Origin: Lentzea waywayandensis
Lineage (GTDB): Bacteria > Actinomycetota > Actinomycetes > Mycobacteriales > Pseudonocardiaceae
Direction of reading: 5' to 3'
NCBI RefSeq assembly: GCF_900115955.1
Contig: NZ_FOYL01000006.1
Span: forward strand, 215,849-279,848
Length of the DNA: 64,000 nt
The translations under genes were made by a program, and so were the position numbers. The notes under the pieces were generated by a model, which saw nothing but the letters and a program-made list of their open reading frames with translations, was not told the origin of the DNA and ran no database searches. Below, in pieces: positions 33,156 to 42,368 of the stretch; positions within the stretch are counted from its first letter, which is position 1, and each line of letters begins with the position of its first letter.

Positions 33156-33709
33156 AGAGGTGGATCCGCGACGGTGACGTCGTCGTCGGCAGGCTGGATC
33201 GGCAGGAGGCCGCGGTCGTGCGCGGTCTGGTCAGCCAGATCCAGGACATGCTGCTGGCCCGAGCAGAGGACGCGCCGCAGGACGAGCTCGCGGAGCTGAC
33301 CGGCATCAGGACCGGCCCGTCGGAGGCTCCCGACGATCCGATCCTGGGCAGGCTGTTGCCCGACTTCCACCGTCTCGACGACGACGCGCCGGACCCGGAC
33401 GAGGTCAACTCGGCGGCGGCGCTGCGCTCGTTGCACGAGCCGGAGCTTCTGGACCACAAGACAGCCGCGGCCGAGACCGTGCTGAAGACGTGCTCACCCG
33501 ACGGCGGTGAGCTCCGGCTGACCATCGCCGAGGCCGAGGCCTGGATGGCGTCGCTCAACGACGTGCGTCTGGCCCTGGGCACCGCGCTGGACGTCACCGA
33601 GGACATGCCGGACGAACTGCCGCCGGAGGATCCGCGCTCGCCGCACCTCGGCGTCTACCACTGGCTGACCTGGGTGCAGGACACGCTCGTCGAAGCGATG
33701 ATGCCGTGA
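33152..33709 (+). CDS. DUF2017 family protein
   Basis: 185 residues, helical and acidic. It is the partner usually found directly after clpS in actinobacteria (Rv1332-like). It overlaps clpS and the P1 peptidase by 4 bp each. No catalytic motif is visible; a role in ClpS-related proteolysis is guessed from position only. Confidence 0.85.
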   Translation: MKRWIRDGDVVVGRLDRQEAAVVRGLVSQIQDMLLARAEDAPQDELAELTGIRTGPSEAPDDPILGRLLPDFHRLDDDAPDPDEVNSAAALRSLHEPELLDHKTAAAETVLKTCSPDGGELRLTIAEAEAWMASLNDVRLALGTALDVTEDMPDELPPEDPRSPHLGVYHWLTWVQDTLVEAMMP

Positions 33710-34617
33710 TTCCCGGCGTCCTCGTCGGCCATCACCACCGCGTCGAACCGGGCTGGGCGACGGGCACGACCGTCGTGCTGGTGCCGGCCGGCGCGGTCGG
33801 GGCCGTCGACGGACGCGGTGGCGCGCCCGGCACCCGCGAGACCGACCTGCTGGACCCCTCGAACCTGGTCCAGCAGGTGCACGCGGTGTGCCTGTCGGGT
33901 GGCTCCGCCTACGGGCTCGCGGCCGCGGACGGCGTCATGCGCTGGCTCTCCGAACGCTCGATCGGCTTCCAGGTGGGCGCCCAGCCGCACCACGTCGTGC
34001 CGATCGTGCCGGGAGCGGTGATCTTCGACCTGCCGATGTCGGAGTGGGGCAACCGGCCGGACTCCTCGTTCGGCTACGCGGCCTGCGAGGCGGCCTCCCC
34101 GGAGTTCGCACTGGGCTGCGTCGGCGCCGGTGCCGGTGCGCGGGTCGGCTCGCTGAAGGGCGGCGTGGGCGTCGCCTCGGCGACGGTCGGCGCGCACCAG
34201 ATCGGCGCGCTCGCTGTGGTGAACGCGGCCGGCGAGGTCGTCGACCGGGCGTCGGGCCTGCCGTGGCTGCCCTCGCTCGGGACGTCCGCGGTGGCGTTGC
34301 CGCAACGCAAGCCCGACGGCCTGAACACCACGATCGGCGTCGTCGCGGTGGACGCGGACCTGTCCAAGGCGGAGTGCCGGCGGCTCGCGATGGCCGCGCA
34401 GGACGGCCTGGCCCGCGCCGTGCGCCCGGCGCACTCGATGTTCGACGGTGACACGGTGTTCGCGCTGGCCACCGGTGCCGTGCCGCTGGCCGAGCCGCGG
34501 GTGTTCGCGCTGGACGCGCTGTGTGCTGCCGCCGCCGAGGTGTTCGCGGAGGCCGTGGTGTCCGGTGCGCGCGAGGCGACGTCACTGAACGGCGTGACGG
34601 CGTTCCGCGATCTCTGA
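33706..34617 (+). CDS. P1 family peptidase (DmpA/L-aminopeptidase-like)
   Basis: 303 residues. The autocatalytic site is readable as LNTTIGVVAVD: cleavage before Thr208 would create the N-terminal nucleophile. The other hallmark is CLSGGSAYGLAAADGVM. DmpA/Rv1333-type Ntn hydrolases release N-terminal residues or act as beta-peptidyl aminopeptidases. The GTG start overlaps the preceding stop. Confidence 0.9.
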   Translation: MIPGVLVGHHHRVEPGWATGTTVVLVPAGAVGAVDGRGGAPGTRETDLLDPSNLVQQVHAVCLSGGSAYGLAAADGVMRWLSERSIGFQVGAQPHHVVPIVPGAVIFDLPMSEWGNRPDSSFGYAACEAASPEFALGCVGAGAGARVGSLKGGVGVASATVGAHQIGALAVVNAAGEVVDRASGLPWLPSLGTSAVALPQRKPDGLNTTIGVVAVDADLSKAECRRLAMAAQDGLARAVRPAHSMFDGDTVFALATGAVPLAEPRVFALDALCAAAAEVFAEAVVSGAREATSLNGVTAFRDL

Positions 34618-34655
34618 GCGGTGCCGGTGTACGTCTTGAGGATGAGGATCGTGCC

Positions 34656-34937
34656 GTGACACAGCAACCCCCAGGTGAACTCGACGGCGCCCGAGTGCTC
34701 CAGTTCGCTCTCATCGGCCCCGCGCAGCCGGCCACCGGCAACACGTTCCACTTCGGGGACTTCCCGGACGTCGTCCGCGGCCTCGCGCTGGCCTGCTACG
34801 AAGGAGGGAAGAGCGTCTACCTCTTCTACTGCGACGCCGAGTGGAACGTCCTGACCGACACGTGCCATTCGACGTCGCAGGACGCGATCGACCAGGCGCG
34901 CTTCGAGTTCGGCGGACTCGAGTTCCAGGACCTCTGA
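34656..34937 (+). CDS. Conserved-looking small cytosolic protein, function unknown
   Basis: 93 residues from the GTG at 34656. It is compact, aromatic and acidic (FALIGPAQPATGNTFHFGDF; YLFYCDAEWNVLTDTCHS), with two Cys. No signal peptide, helix bundle or known motif. It lies between the P1 peptidase and mec. Codon usage matches its neighbours, so it is probably real. Confidence 0.65.
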   Translation: MTQQPPGELDGARVLQFALIGPAQPATGNTFHFGDFPDVVRGLALACYEGGKSVYLFYCDAEWNVLTDTCHSTSQDAIDQARFEFGGLEFQDL

Positions 34938-34977
34938 CGTGGTTATCTCGCATACCGAGACAACTCCGGCCAGCCCG

Positions 34978-34990
34978 TAGGATTGAGCGC
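34978..34990 (+). promoter_or_regulatory. Leaderless -10 box of mec
   Basis: TAGGAT ends 7 nt before the GTG at 34991, supporting that start and leaderless transcription of mec-cysO-cysM. Confidence 0.6.
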
Positions 34991-35401
34991 GTGCTGGTGA
35001 TTCGCCGTGACCTGGTGGACGCGATGGTGGCCCACGCGCGCCGCGACCATCCCGACGAGGCGTGCGGGGTGATCGCCGGGCCGTTCGGGTCCGATCGCCC
35101 TGAGCGCTTCATCGAGATGGAGAACGCGGAGCGGTCGCCCACGTTCTACCGGTTCGACGCGGCCGAGCAGCTCAAGGTGTGGCGCGAGATGGACGCGAAC
35201 GACGAGGTGCCGGTGGTCATCTACCACTCGCACACCGCCACGGAGGCGTACCCGTCCCGCACCGACATCTCGTTCGCGGGCGAGCCGGAGGCGCACTACG
35301 TGCTGGTCTCCACGCGTGACCCGATCGAGCACGAGCTGCGGTCGTACCGCATCGTCGACGGTGTCGTGACCGAGGAACCGGTCAAGATCGTCGAATCCTG
35401 A
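34991..35401 (+). CDS. mec: CysO-cysteine peptidase (JAMM metalloprotease)
   Basis: 136 residues. The JAMM zinc motif is exact: H79-S-H81-x7-S89-x2-D92 with an upstream Glu. In the actinobacterial pathway Mec cleaves the CysO-Cys adduct to free cysteine. cysO and cysM follow directly, which fixes the assignment. Cytosolic. Confidence 0.93.
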   Translation: MLVIRRDLVDAMVAHARRDHPDEACGVIAGPFGSDRPERFIEMENAERSPTFYRFDAAEQLKVWREMDANDEVPVVIYHSHTATEAYPSRTDISFAGEPEAHYVLVSTRDPIEHELRSYRIVDGVVTEEPVKIVES

Positions 35402-35432
35402 GTTGCACCCGTTTCCCGGAGGTAGAACCACC

Positions 35433-35705
35433 ATGGCAGTCACCGTGTCGATCCCGACCATCCTGCGCACCCACACCGGGGGCGAGAAGTCGGTGTCCGC
35501 TGCCGGTACGACGCTCGCCGAGGTCATCGACGACCTGGAGAACAACCACGGCGGCCTCAAGGCCCGCCTGGTCAAGGAGGGGACGCTGCACCGCTTCGTC
35601 AACGTCTACGTCAACGACGAGGACGTGCGCTTCTCCGGTGGCCTCGCGGCCGAGGTGAAGGACGGCGACAACGTCACCATCCTCCCGGCCGTCGCGGGCG
35701 GCTGA
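35433..35705 (+). CDS. cysO: Sulfur-carrier protein CysO
   Basis: 90 residues of the ubiquitin-like MoaD/ThiS fold ending in VAGG; the C-terminal Gly-Gly becomes a thiocarboxylate that donates sulfur. A CCGGAGG ribosome site precedes the ATG. It lies between mec and cysM. Confidence 0.95.
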   Translation: MAVTVSIPTILRTHTGGEKSVSAAGTTLAEVIDDLENNHGGLKARLVKEGTLHRFVNVYVNDEDVRFSGGLAAEVKDGDNVTILPAVAGG

Positions 35706-35713
35706 TCTTCCCC

Positions 35714-36664
35714 ATGGCCCGCTACGACTCGCTCCTGGACGCGCTCGGCGGAACACCGCTGGTGGGCCTCCCGCGCCTGTCGCCGTCCGAGAACGTGCGC
35801 ATCTGGGCGAAGCTCGAGGACCGCAACCCGACCGGCTCGATCAAGGACCGGCCCGCGCTGGCCATGATCGAGGCGGCGGAGCGGGACGGCGTGCTGCGTC
35901 CCGGCGCGACGATCCTGGAGCCGACGTCCGGCAACACCGGCATCTCGCTCGCCATGGCCGCGAAGCTCAAGGGCTACGGCCTGGTGTGCGTGATGCCGGA
36001 GAACACCTCGACCGAGCGCAAGCAGCTGCTGCAGGCGTACGGCGCGCGCATCGTGTTCTCGCCCGCCGCGGGCGGGTCGAACCAGGCCGTCGCCACGGCG
36101 AAGGAGATCGCGAAGCAGAACCCGGACTGGGTGATGCTCTACCAGTACGGCAACCCGGCGAACGCGGAGGCGCACTTCCGCGGCACGGGCCCGGAGATCC
36201 TCAAGGACCTCCCGGAGATCACGCACTTCGTCGCCGGTCTGGGCACGACGGGCACGCTGGTCGGCGTCGGGCGGTACCTGCGCGAGGCCAAGCCGGACGT
36301 GCAGATCATCGCCGCCGAGCCCCGCTACGGCGAGCTGGTCTACGGGCTGCGCAACCTCGACGAGGGCTTCGTGCCGGAGCTGTACGACGAGTCGGTGCTG
36401 ACCGGGCGGTACTCGGTCGGCTCCTACGACGCGTTGCGCCGCACCAGGCAGCTGCTGGAGACCGAGGGCATCTTCGCCGGCATCTCGACGGGCGCGATCC
36501 TGCACGCCGCGCTGGCCGTGGCGCAGAAGGCCGAGGTGGCGGGGAAGGCCGCGGAGATCGTGTTCGTGGTGGCCGACGCGGGGTGGAAGTACCTGTCCAC
36601 CGGTGCCTACGCAGGCACGCTGGACGAGGCGGCCGCCAAACTCGACGGCCACCTCTGGGCGTGA
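35714..36664 (+). CDS. cysM: O-phosphoserine sulfhydrylase (cysteine synthase M)
   Basis: 316 residues of the PLP-dependent cysteine synthase family. The PLP lysine is K44 in PTGSIKDRPAL; the phosphate-binding loop is TSGNTGISLAMAA. With CysO-thiocarboxylate as sulfur donor and O-phosphoserine as substrate it forms CysO-Cys. serB at 16000 draws on the same phosphoserine pool. Confidence 0.95.
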   Translation: MARYDSLLDALGGTPLVGLPRLSPSENVRIWAKLEDRNPTGSIKDRPALAMIEAAERDGVLRPGATILEPTSGNTGISLAMAAKLKGYGLVCVMPENTSTERKQLLQAYGARIVFSPAAGGSNQAVATAKEIAKQNPDWVMLYQYGNPANAEAHFRGTGPEILKDLPEITHFVAGLGTTGTLVGVGRYLREAKPDVQIIAAEPRYGELVYGLRNLDEGFVPELYDESVLTGRYSVGSYDALRRTRQLLETEGIFAGISTGAILHAALAVAQKAEVAGKAAEIVFVVADAGWKYLSTGAYAGTLDEAAAKLDGHLWA

Positions 36665-36738
36665 CGAAACAAACCCTCTAAAGGGCGCCCTTCCAGGCCA
36701 GATCTTCACTCATGTGCATCCCCCAGATGCTCGTGCGG

Positions 36739-36770
36739 ACCGGTGAACTGCTCTTTTGTAGTTCACCGGT
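36739..36770. terminator. Hairpin between cysM and the LuxR-ATPase gene
   Basis: Perfect 11-bp arms ACCGGTGAACT / AGTTCACCGGT with a 10-nt loop containing TTTT. It lies in the 158-bp gap between two convergent genes, so a bidirectional terminator is likeliest. The palindrome could also be a protein site. Confidence 0.55.
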
Positions 36771-36822
36771 ATACGAGTGCACATCCGTACAAACCGCAGT
36801 GTCACCTACGTACGGGCACTCA

Positions 36823-38916
36823 TCAGCTGACGTTGATCCGCCGGGCGATCATAACGCGCCTGTTGACGCCCAGAGCAGCGAATATCTGCTGCACTTGGGC
36901 CTCGACAGTGCGTTGTGACTTGTGCAGCCGCGTGGCGATCTCGCGGTTGGTCAGGCCGGCCGCGACGAGCCTCGCGACCTCCAGCTGCGCCGGTGTGAGC
37001 GGCCCGTCGTTCTCGCCGAACACGGTCGCGAAGATCTCGTCGAACGACTTCAGCGCCGCACCTGCCGCGTACTCCCGGCCGTACTCGGGGCAGCGCGCCT
37101 GAGCGACGGCCTTCGCACGCATCTGCCTGAACGTCTCGTGGCCGATGAGATCGCGCCCGGTCAGTCTCTGGAAGGCCTCGGCCGCGCCGAGCAACCGGGC
37201 GGCCAGGCGCGCGTTCCCGCCGGCCGCCGTCGCCCACGCGAGCGCCTCGACGGCCCAGACGGGTCCCCACTCGTCGCCGCTCTCGCGCTGCCGTTCCAGC
37301 GCGCTCCGCAGCAGGTCGGAGGCCTGTCCGGGAGAGCCGAACCGCAGCTCCAGCACGCCCCGCGCCATCAGCAGCCCCGCCGCGACGACAGGGCCGCCAC
37401 CCGACGTCGCCGCGAGCTCGGCGATGTCGGCGCGGGCCTCCGTCTCCTCGGCGAGCATCGCCGACGCCATCGCGACGTGCACGGAGAAGATCACCCGGCG
37501 TTCCGGTTCGAACCGGTCACGTGCCTCGCGCAAGGTGGCCAGCGCGCCGTAGTCGCCGTGCAGCAGCCATTGGCGTTCGCCGCGCAGGTAGAACACGCCC
37601 GCGAACGTGCTGTCGAGCCGTTCGGCCTCGGCGAGCAGCTCCGCGGACTCCTCGGCACGTCCCAGCGCCAGCGCGATCGAGCCGGCGAACGTGAGTGCCT
37701 CGACGTGCCAGTGGTCCTGTGCACCGGACTCGATCGCGCGGCGCAGCCTGCGGTACTGCTCTGGCCAGCCGCTCGCGAAGAACGCGGCGTGCACGCGGGC
37801 GAGCTGGAACTCCAGTTCCAGTGCGCGGCCCGGTTCGCGCAGGCTCGTCTCCAGGGCGGCCACGACGTTCGCCATCTCGGCCTGCAGAACATCGACCAGC
37901 TCGTTGTCGGTGATCCAGCCCGCCGAGACGTGCCGGACCAGCTCGGCGTAGTGGTCCAGGTGCAGCTTCAGCACGGCGTCGCGGTCGGCGCCCAGGCGTT
38001 CGGCGCCGTACTGCCGCAACGGTTCCAGCAGGTGGTAGCGGTCGTGCTCGAACGTCACGATCGACTTGGCGACGAGCCCGGCCAGGTCGTCGAGCACGTG
38101 CTCCGCGTCGCCGATCGCCTCGGCGGCGGCGAGGTCCCAGCCGCCCGCGAACACCGAGACCCGTGCCCACAGCCGTTGCTCGGACGGCGTGCACAGGTCG
38201 TGGCTCCAGTCGATGACCGCGCGCAGGGTCCGGTGATGCGGCAACGCCACTCTGTCGTTGCGGGTGAGCAGCTTCATCTCGTCGTCGAGCCGTTTCACGA
38301 CCTCGTGCAGCGGCATCGCCCGGAGCCGCACGGCCGCGAGCTCGATGGCCAGCGGCAGTCCGGCGACCCGGTGCAGCAACCGCACGACGTCCGGCCAGTT
38401 CCGCTCGGTGAGCTGCCACTGCGGGGCCCGGTCGGCGAGCAGCGCGACCGACTCGTAGTCCGTGCTCATCGGCGCGTTCGGCGGCGGCACGTCGAGCGGG
38501 GGCACGACGAGGACGCGTTCGCCCGGCACGCCCAGCGTCTCGCGGCTGGTGGCGAGGATCGTCAGGCCCGGCGCGCCGTCGAGCAGGTAGGCGGCCAGCT
38601 CCGCGACCGCGTCCCGGAGGTGCTCGCAGTTGTCGAGCACCAGCAGCGTCTTGTGCCCGGCGAGGTGCTCGCGCAGCACCTCGGCGATGTCGCGCGCCGA
38701 CCTGTCCTCGATCTCCAGCACCTCGGCGATCCGGCGCGCCAGCAGCTCCGGCCGGCCGATCGTCGCCAGTTCCACGAAGACCGTGCCGGCGATCTCGGCG
38801 GCGAGCCGGGTCTTGCCCGAGCCGCCCGCGCCGGTCAGCGTCACGAGCCGGTGCTCGGCGATCAGGCCGTGCAGGCCGGCCAGCAGCTTCGTGCGGCCGA
38901 TGAAGCGGGAGAGCAT
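36823..38916 (-). CDS. NB-ARC-type ATPase / LuxR transcriptional regulator
   Basis: 697 residues. Walker A GAGGSGKTRLAAEIA (about 31-45), Walker B-like LLVLDNCEHL, a winged-helix/TPR-like middle, and a C-terminal LuxR HTH (LTPAQLEVARLVAAGLTNRE, about 638-657). This is the large STAND/LAL regulator type. Its ATG follows the SMP-30 stop immediately, so the two are co-translated. The inducer is unknown, possibly a sugar lactone metabolite. A shortened relative lies at 55425. Confidence 0.88.
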   Translation of the reverse strand: MLSRFIGRTKLLAGLHGLIAEHRLVTLTGAGGSGKTRLAAEIAGTVFVELATIGRPELLARRIAEVLEIEDRSARDIAEVLREHLAGHKTLLVLDNCEHLRDAVAELAAYLLDGAPGLTILATSRETLGVPGERVLVVPPLDVPPPNAPMSTDYESVALLADRAPQWQLTERNWPDVVRLLHRVAGLPLAIELAAVRLRAMPLHEVVKRLDDEMKLLTRNDRVALPHHRTLRAVIDWSHDLCTPSEQRLWARVSVFAGGWDLAAAEAIGDAEHVLDDLAGLVAKSIVTFEHDRYHLLEPLRQYGAERLGADRDAVLKLHLDHYAELVRHVSAGWITDNELVDVLQAEMANVVAALETSLREPGRALELEFQLARVHAAFFASGWPEQYRRLRRAIESGAQDHWHVEALTFAGSIALALGRAEESAELLAEAERLDSTFAGVFYLRGERQWLLHGDYGALATLREARDRFEPERRVIFSVHVAMASAMLAEETEARADIAELAATSGGGPVVAAGLLMARGVLELRFGSPGQASDLLRSALERQRESGDEWGPVWAVEALAWATAAGGNARLAARLLGAAEAFQRLTGRDLIGHETFRQMRAKAVAQARCPEYGREYAAGAALKSFDEIFATVFGENDGPLTPAQLEVARLVAAGLTNREIATRLHKSQRTVEAQVQQIFAALGVNRRVMIARRINVS

Positions 38917-39777
38917 CTACCCGTTGAACGCGACGCTCGGCACTCCCTGGCCGACGCCCGGCAGCACGAGCACGGAGCCGTTGAGCTGCCGGTCCATCAG
39001 CGCCTGGTCGGAGAGACCGGAGCGGGCGGACGTGACGTAGAGGTCGGTGAAGTCCTGGCCGCCGAAGCAGCACGCGGTCGGGTTGTCGACCGGCAGTGCG
39101 ATCTCCCGGTCGAGCTCACCCCGAGGCGTGTAGCGGCGCACGGCGTGGCCGCCCCACAGCGCGACCCAGACGCACCCGTCGGCGTCCACGGTGAGGCCGT
39201 CCGGCCAGCCGTCGGTGTTGCCGACGTGGGTGAGCGGGCGGCGGTTCGCGACGGTGCCGGTGGCGTTGTCGAAGTCGAGGACGTCGATGCGGCGGGTCGG
39301 GGTGTCGATGTAGTACATGAGCTTCGCGTCCGGGCTCCAGCCGACGCCGTTGCTCGTGTTCACCTTGTCCACCATGACCTTCGCGGCGCCGTCGCCGGTG
39401 ATCCTGGCGAGCCAGCCCTCGTCGGCGGCCTGGTCGTAGCGCATCGTGCCGGCCCACAGCCGGCCCGACGGGTCGATGCCGGCGTCGTTGCCGCGCACGC
39501 CCTCGCGGGCCCAGTAGACGAGCCAGCTCTTGGCCCCGTCGCGGTCGATCAGCGCGATGCCGTCGCGCAGGTTGCAGACGATCCCGCCCTGCGCGCGCGG
39601 CTTGGCGGCACCCACGTGCTGCGGCACCACGAGCACCGCGTCGTCGTCCCGCGCGGGTGCGTACCGGTGCACCTCGGAGGCGAGGATGTCCACCCACAGC
39701 AACGTGGAACTGCTGTGGTCCCACGTGGGCCCCTCGCCGAGCTGGGCGGACGCGCGTACGGCTACTTCGATCGACAC
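38917..39777 (-). CDS. SMP-30/gluconolactonase family protein
   Basis: 286 residues with the six-bladed propeller signatures: LGEGPTWD metal Glu, GIDPSGRLWAGTM, NTSNGVGWSPDAKLMYY and DGWPDGLTVDADGCVWVALWGG. It hydrolyses sugar or other lactones using a divalent metal. It is directly upstream of a LuxR-type ATPase regulator in a two-gene operon inserted into the cysM-rhomboid backbone. Confidence 0.88.
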   Translation of the reverse strand: MSIEVAVRASAQLGEGPTWDHSSSTLLWVDILASEVHRYAPARDDDAVLVVPQHVGAAKPRAQGGIVCNLRDGIALIDRDGAKSWLVYWAREGVRGNDAGIDPSGRLWAGTMRYDQAADEGWLARITGDGAAKVMVDKVNTSNGVGWSPDAKLMYYIDTPTRRIDVLDFDNATGTVANRRPLTHVGNTDGWPDGLTVDADGCVWVALWGGHAVRRYTPRGELDREIALPVDNPTACCFGGQDFTDLYVTSARSGLSDQALMDRQLNGSVLVLPGVGQGVPSVAFNG

Positions 39778-39810
39778 CCAACCACCCTAATCGGCACGTA
39801 CCCTGGACGA

Positions 39811-40422
39811 GTGGACCGCACCGCGCTCGCGAAACGGGTAATACCGCCGCATCCAGTGCTGTCGTTGCTCGTCGTGGCGGGGTTCGTCGGGTTCCTCTAC
39901 CTCGTCGAGGCCTTCGACGTGGCGACCGGCGGCTCGCTGGAGGACGACGGCGTGCGGCCGCGCGACTTCAGCCAGTGGGACAACCTGCTGTGGATGCCGT
40001 TGATCCACGGCGACTGGAGTCACCTCACCGGCAACGCCGTTCCGCTGCTGCTGCTCGGGTTCCTCGCGACCTCGGGCGGCCTGAAGCAGTTCTTCCAGGT
40101 CACCGCGGTCATCTGGCTGTCGTCGGCGCTCGGCGTCTGGGTGTTCGGCAGCCCCGGTAGCCACATCGGAGCGTCCGGGCTGGTGTTCGGGTTCCTGGCG
40201 TTCCTGCTGGTGCGCGGGATCTTCGCGCGCTCGTGGCTGCAACTGGTGATCGCGGTCGGCGTGTTCGCGCTGTACGGCGCCGCGCTGTGGGGCGTGCTGC
40301 CGGGCCAGCCAGGGGTGTCCTGGGAAGGCCACCTGTTCGGCGCAATCGGCGGCGTTTTGGCTGCGTGGGGTGTTTCCCGCGACAACCGCCGCACCAGCAC
40401 ACCGGCTACATTCACGGCGTGA
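39811..40422 (+). CDS. Rhomboid intramembrane serine protease
   Basis: 203 residues with about six membrane helices. The catalytic dyad is Ser122 in GASG and His174 in EGHLFG. TACCCT lies 6 nt before the GTG (leaderless). It corresponds to Rv1337 in the conserved block; the substrate is unknown. It overlaps murI by 4 bp. Confidence 0.92.
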   Translation: MDRTALAKRVIPPHPVLSLLVVAGFVGFLYLVEAFDVATGGSLEDDGVRPRDFSQWDNLLWMPLIHGDWSHLTGNAVPLLLLGFLATSGGLKQFFQVTAVIWLSSALGVWVFGSPGSHIGASGLVFGFLAFLLVRGIFARSWLQLVIAVGVFALYGAALWGVLPGQPGVSWEGHLFGAIGGVLAAWGVSRDNRRTSTPATFTA

Positions 40423-41186
40423 CGATCGGGATCATGGACTCGGGCGTCGGCGGCCTGACGGTCGCCCGCGCGATCATGGATCAGTTGCCGGGCGAGTCGA
40501 TCCACTACATCGGCGACACGGCGAACGGTCCCTACGGGCCGCTACCGATCGCGCAGGCGCGCAAGCACGCGCTGGAGATCTGCGACCGGCTCGTGGACGA
40601 AGGCGCGAAGATGCTGGTGATCGCGTGCAACACCGCGTCCGCGGCCTGCTTCCGCGACGCCCGTGAGCGCTACGACGTGCCGGTGGTCGAGGTGATCCTT
40701 CCTGCCGTGCGCCGTGCGGTCCGGACGACCCACAGCGGCCGCGTCGGCGTGATCGCGACCGTCGGCACGATCAACTCGCACGCCTACCAGGACGCGTTCC
40801 AGGCGGCGCGCGACGTGACGGTGACGGCGGCGGCGTGCCCGCGGTTCGTCGACTTCGTGGAGCGCGGCATCACCTCGGGGCGGCAGGTGCTCGGGCTGGC
40901 GCAGGCCTACCTGGAACCGTTGCAGCGCGCCCAGGTCGACACGGTCGTGCTGGGCTGCACGCACTACCCGTTGCTGACCGGCGTGATCCAGATCGTCATG
41001 GGCGAGCACGTGACGCTGGTGTCGAGCGCCGAGGAGACGGTGAAGGACGTCGTGCGGCTGCTGACCGAGCGCGACGAGTTCGCCGTGTCCGGCCCGGCCG
41101 TGCACCGGGTGACGTGCACCGGACCGCCCGAGCGGTTCGCGAAGCTCGCCGCCCGGTTCCTGCCGACCTTCGAACAGTGGGGCTGA
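40419..41186 (+). CDS. murI: Glutamate racemase
   Basis: 255 residues. The two catalytic Cys are in ACNTAS and GCTHYPLL; the N-terminus is MDSGVGGLTV. It makes D-glutamate for peptidoglycan. The GTG overlaps the rhomboid stop; a TACATT box lies 6 nt upstream, so an internal leaderless promoter is also possible. Confidence 0.96.
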   Translation: MTIGIMDSGVGGLTVARAIMDQLPGESIHYIGDTANGPYGPLPIAQARKHALEICDRLVDEGAKMLVIACNTASAACFRDARERYDVPVVEVILPAVRRAVRTTHSGRVGVIATVGTINSHAYQDAFQAARDVTVTAAACPRFVDFVERGITSGRQVLGLAQAYLEPLQRAQVDTVVLGCTHYPLLTGVIQIVMGEHVTLVSSAEETVKDVVRLLTERDEFAVSGPAVHRVTCTGPPERFAKLAARFLPTFEQWG

Positions 41187-41187
41187 T

Positions 41188-41955
41188 GTGCTGCTGACCG
41201 TGCTCGGCTGCTCCGGCAGCATCCCCGGACCCGGCGCGGCGGCGTCGGGCTATCTGCTGGAGGCCGACGGGTTCACGCTGGCGCTGGAGTTCGGCAACGG
41301 CGTGCTGTCGCGGTTCCAGGAGGAGCGGCCGCTGTTCTCGATGGACGCGCTGGTGCTCTCGCACCTGCATCCCGATCACTGCGTCGACGTGTCTTCTCTT
41401 TACGTGGCACGGAAGTACCATCCTCTGCCGCCCACTGGTCCGTTGCCGGTCCACGCACCGGCTGAGGCGCACTCGCGGTTCATCGCGGCCTATGCGCCCA
41501 ACGAGGCCGAGCGGTCGTCGCTGGACTTCACCGACGTGTTCTCGTTCCACGGCCTGGGGTCGACGGTCCAGATCGGACCGTTCACTGTGGACTCGGCCGT
41601 GGTCGCACATCCTTGCGAGGCCTACGGGTTCCGGATCTCCTGCGGTGGGGTCACGCTGGCCTACACCGGGGACAGCGGGCCGTGTCCCGCGTTGGACTCG
41701 CTGGCGTCCGGCGTCGACGTGCTGCTGAGCGAGGCCAGCTGGACGCACGCCCCGGACCGGCAGCCCGACCTGCACCTGTCCGGGCGCGAGGCGGGGGAGC
41801 TGGCCGAGCGAGCGGGCGCCGGAAGGCTCCTGATCACGCACGTGCCGCCGTGGACGTCGCGTGAGGACGTGCTGGAGGAGGCGCGGTCCGCGTTCGGCGG
41901 GCCGAGTGAGCTGGTCGTGCAGGGCGGCCGGTACGAGGTGGGGGAGCGGACATGA
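41188..41955 (+). CDS. MBL-fold phosphodiesterase (Rv1339-like)
   Basis: 255 residues of the metallo-beta-lactamase fold with metal motif HLHPDHCVD and a GDSGPC segment. Its position after murI matches M. tuberculosis Rv1339, reported as an atypical cAMP phosphodiesterase; RNase Z-like activity is the alternative. It is coupled to the OsmC gene (ATGA). Confidence 0.85.
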   Translation: MLLTVLGCSGSIPGPGAAASGYLLEADGFTLALEFGNGVLSRFQEERPLFSMDALVLSHLHPDHCVDVSSLYVARKYHPLPPTGPLPVHAPAEAHSRFIAAYAPNEAERSSLDFTDVFSFHGLGSTVQIGPFTVDSAVVAHPCEAYGFRISCGGVTLAYTGDSGPCPALDSLASGVDVLLSEASWTHAPDRQPDLHLSGREAGELAERAGAGRLLITHVPPWTSREDVLEEARSAFGGPSELVVQGGRYEVGERT

Positions 41956-42368
41956 TCAACCTGGAGCGCGTCGGCGAGCACGAGTTCGTCGCTTCCAACG
42001 GGCGCGGCGCGTCGGTGCGGATCGGCCGCAAGGGCCAGGAGGGCTCGTTCAGTCCGGTGGAGCTGCTCGTCGCGGCCGCCGCGGGCTGCGCGATGGTGAC
42101 GTCGGAGACGTTGATCCTGCGGCGAACAGGCGGCGATCAGCTGACAGCGGAGGCGGACGCGGTGCAGTCCGAGAGCGGCAACGAGGTGATCTCCATCCCG
42201 GTGACGCTCTCGTACGACCTGTCCGCCGTGGACGACCCGGAGGCGCTCGAGACCGTAATCCGGCGCGCCGTGGAGCAGTTCTGCACGGTCACGCGGACGT
42301 TGAAGCAGTCGGCGACGGCGCCGCTTCAGCTCCCGGTGCCCCTCCAGACGGCGCCCGACCCGCTGTGA
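41952..42368 (+). CDS. OsmC family peroxiredoxin-like protein
   Basis: 138 residues. The OsmC/Ohr fold has Cys in AAAAGCAMVTSETL (first Cys) and in the VEQFCTVTRTLK helix (second Cys), fitting hydroperoxide reduction. It is coupled to the MBL gene. Its last 43 bp overlap the 3' end of the convergent DUF2231 gene. Confidence 0.85.
   Translation: MINLERVGEHEFVASNGRGASVRIGRKGQEGSFSPVELLVAAAAGCAMVTSETLILRRTGGDQLTAEADAVQSESGNEVISIPVTLSYDLSAVDDPEALETVIRRAVEQFCTVTRTLKQSATAPLQLPVPLQTAPDPL

Noticed and set aside
36922..40422. A very long open frame of 1166 codons on the plus strand.
   Set aside because: It runs antisense through the LuxR-ATPase and SMP-30 genes. Only its last 204 codons (39811-40422) encode a real protein, the rhomboid. 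High-GC third positions create such shadow frames.
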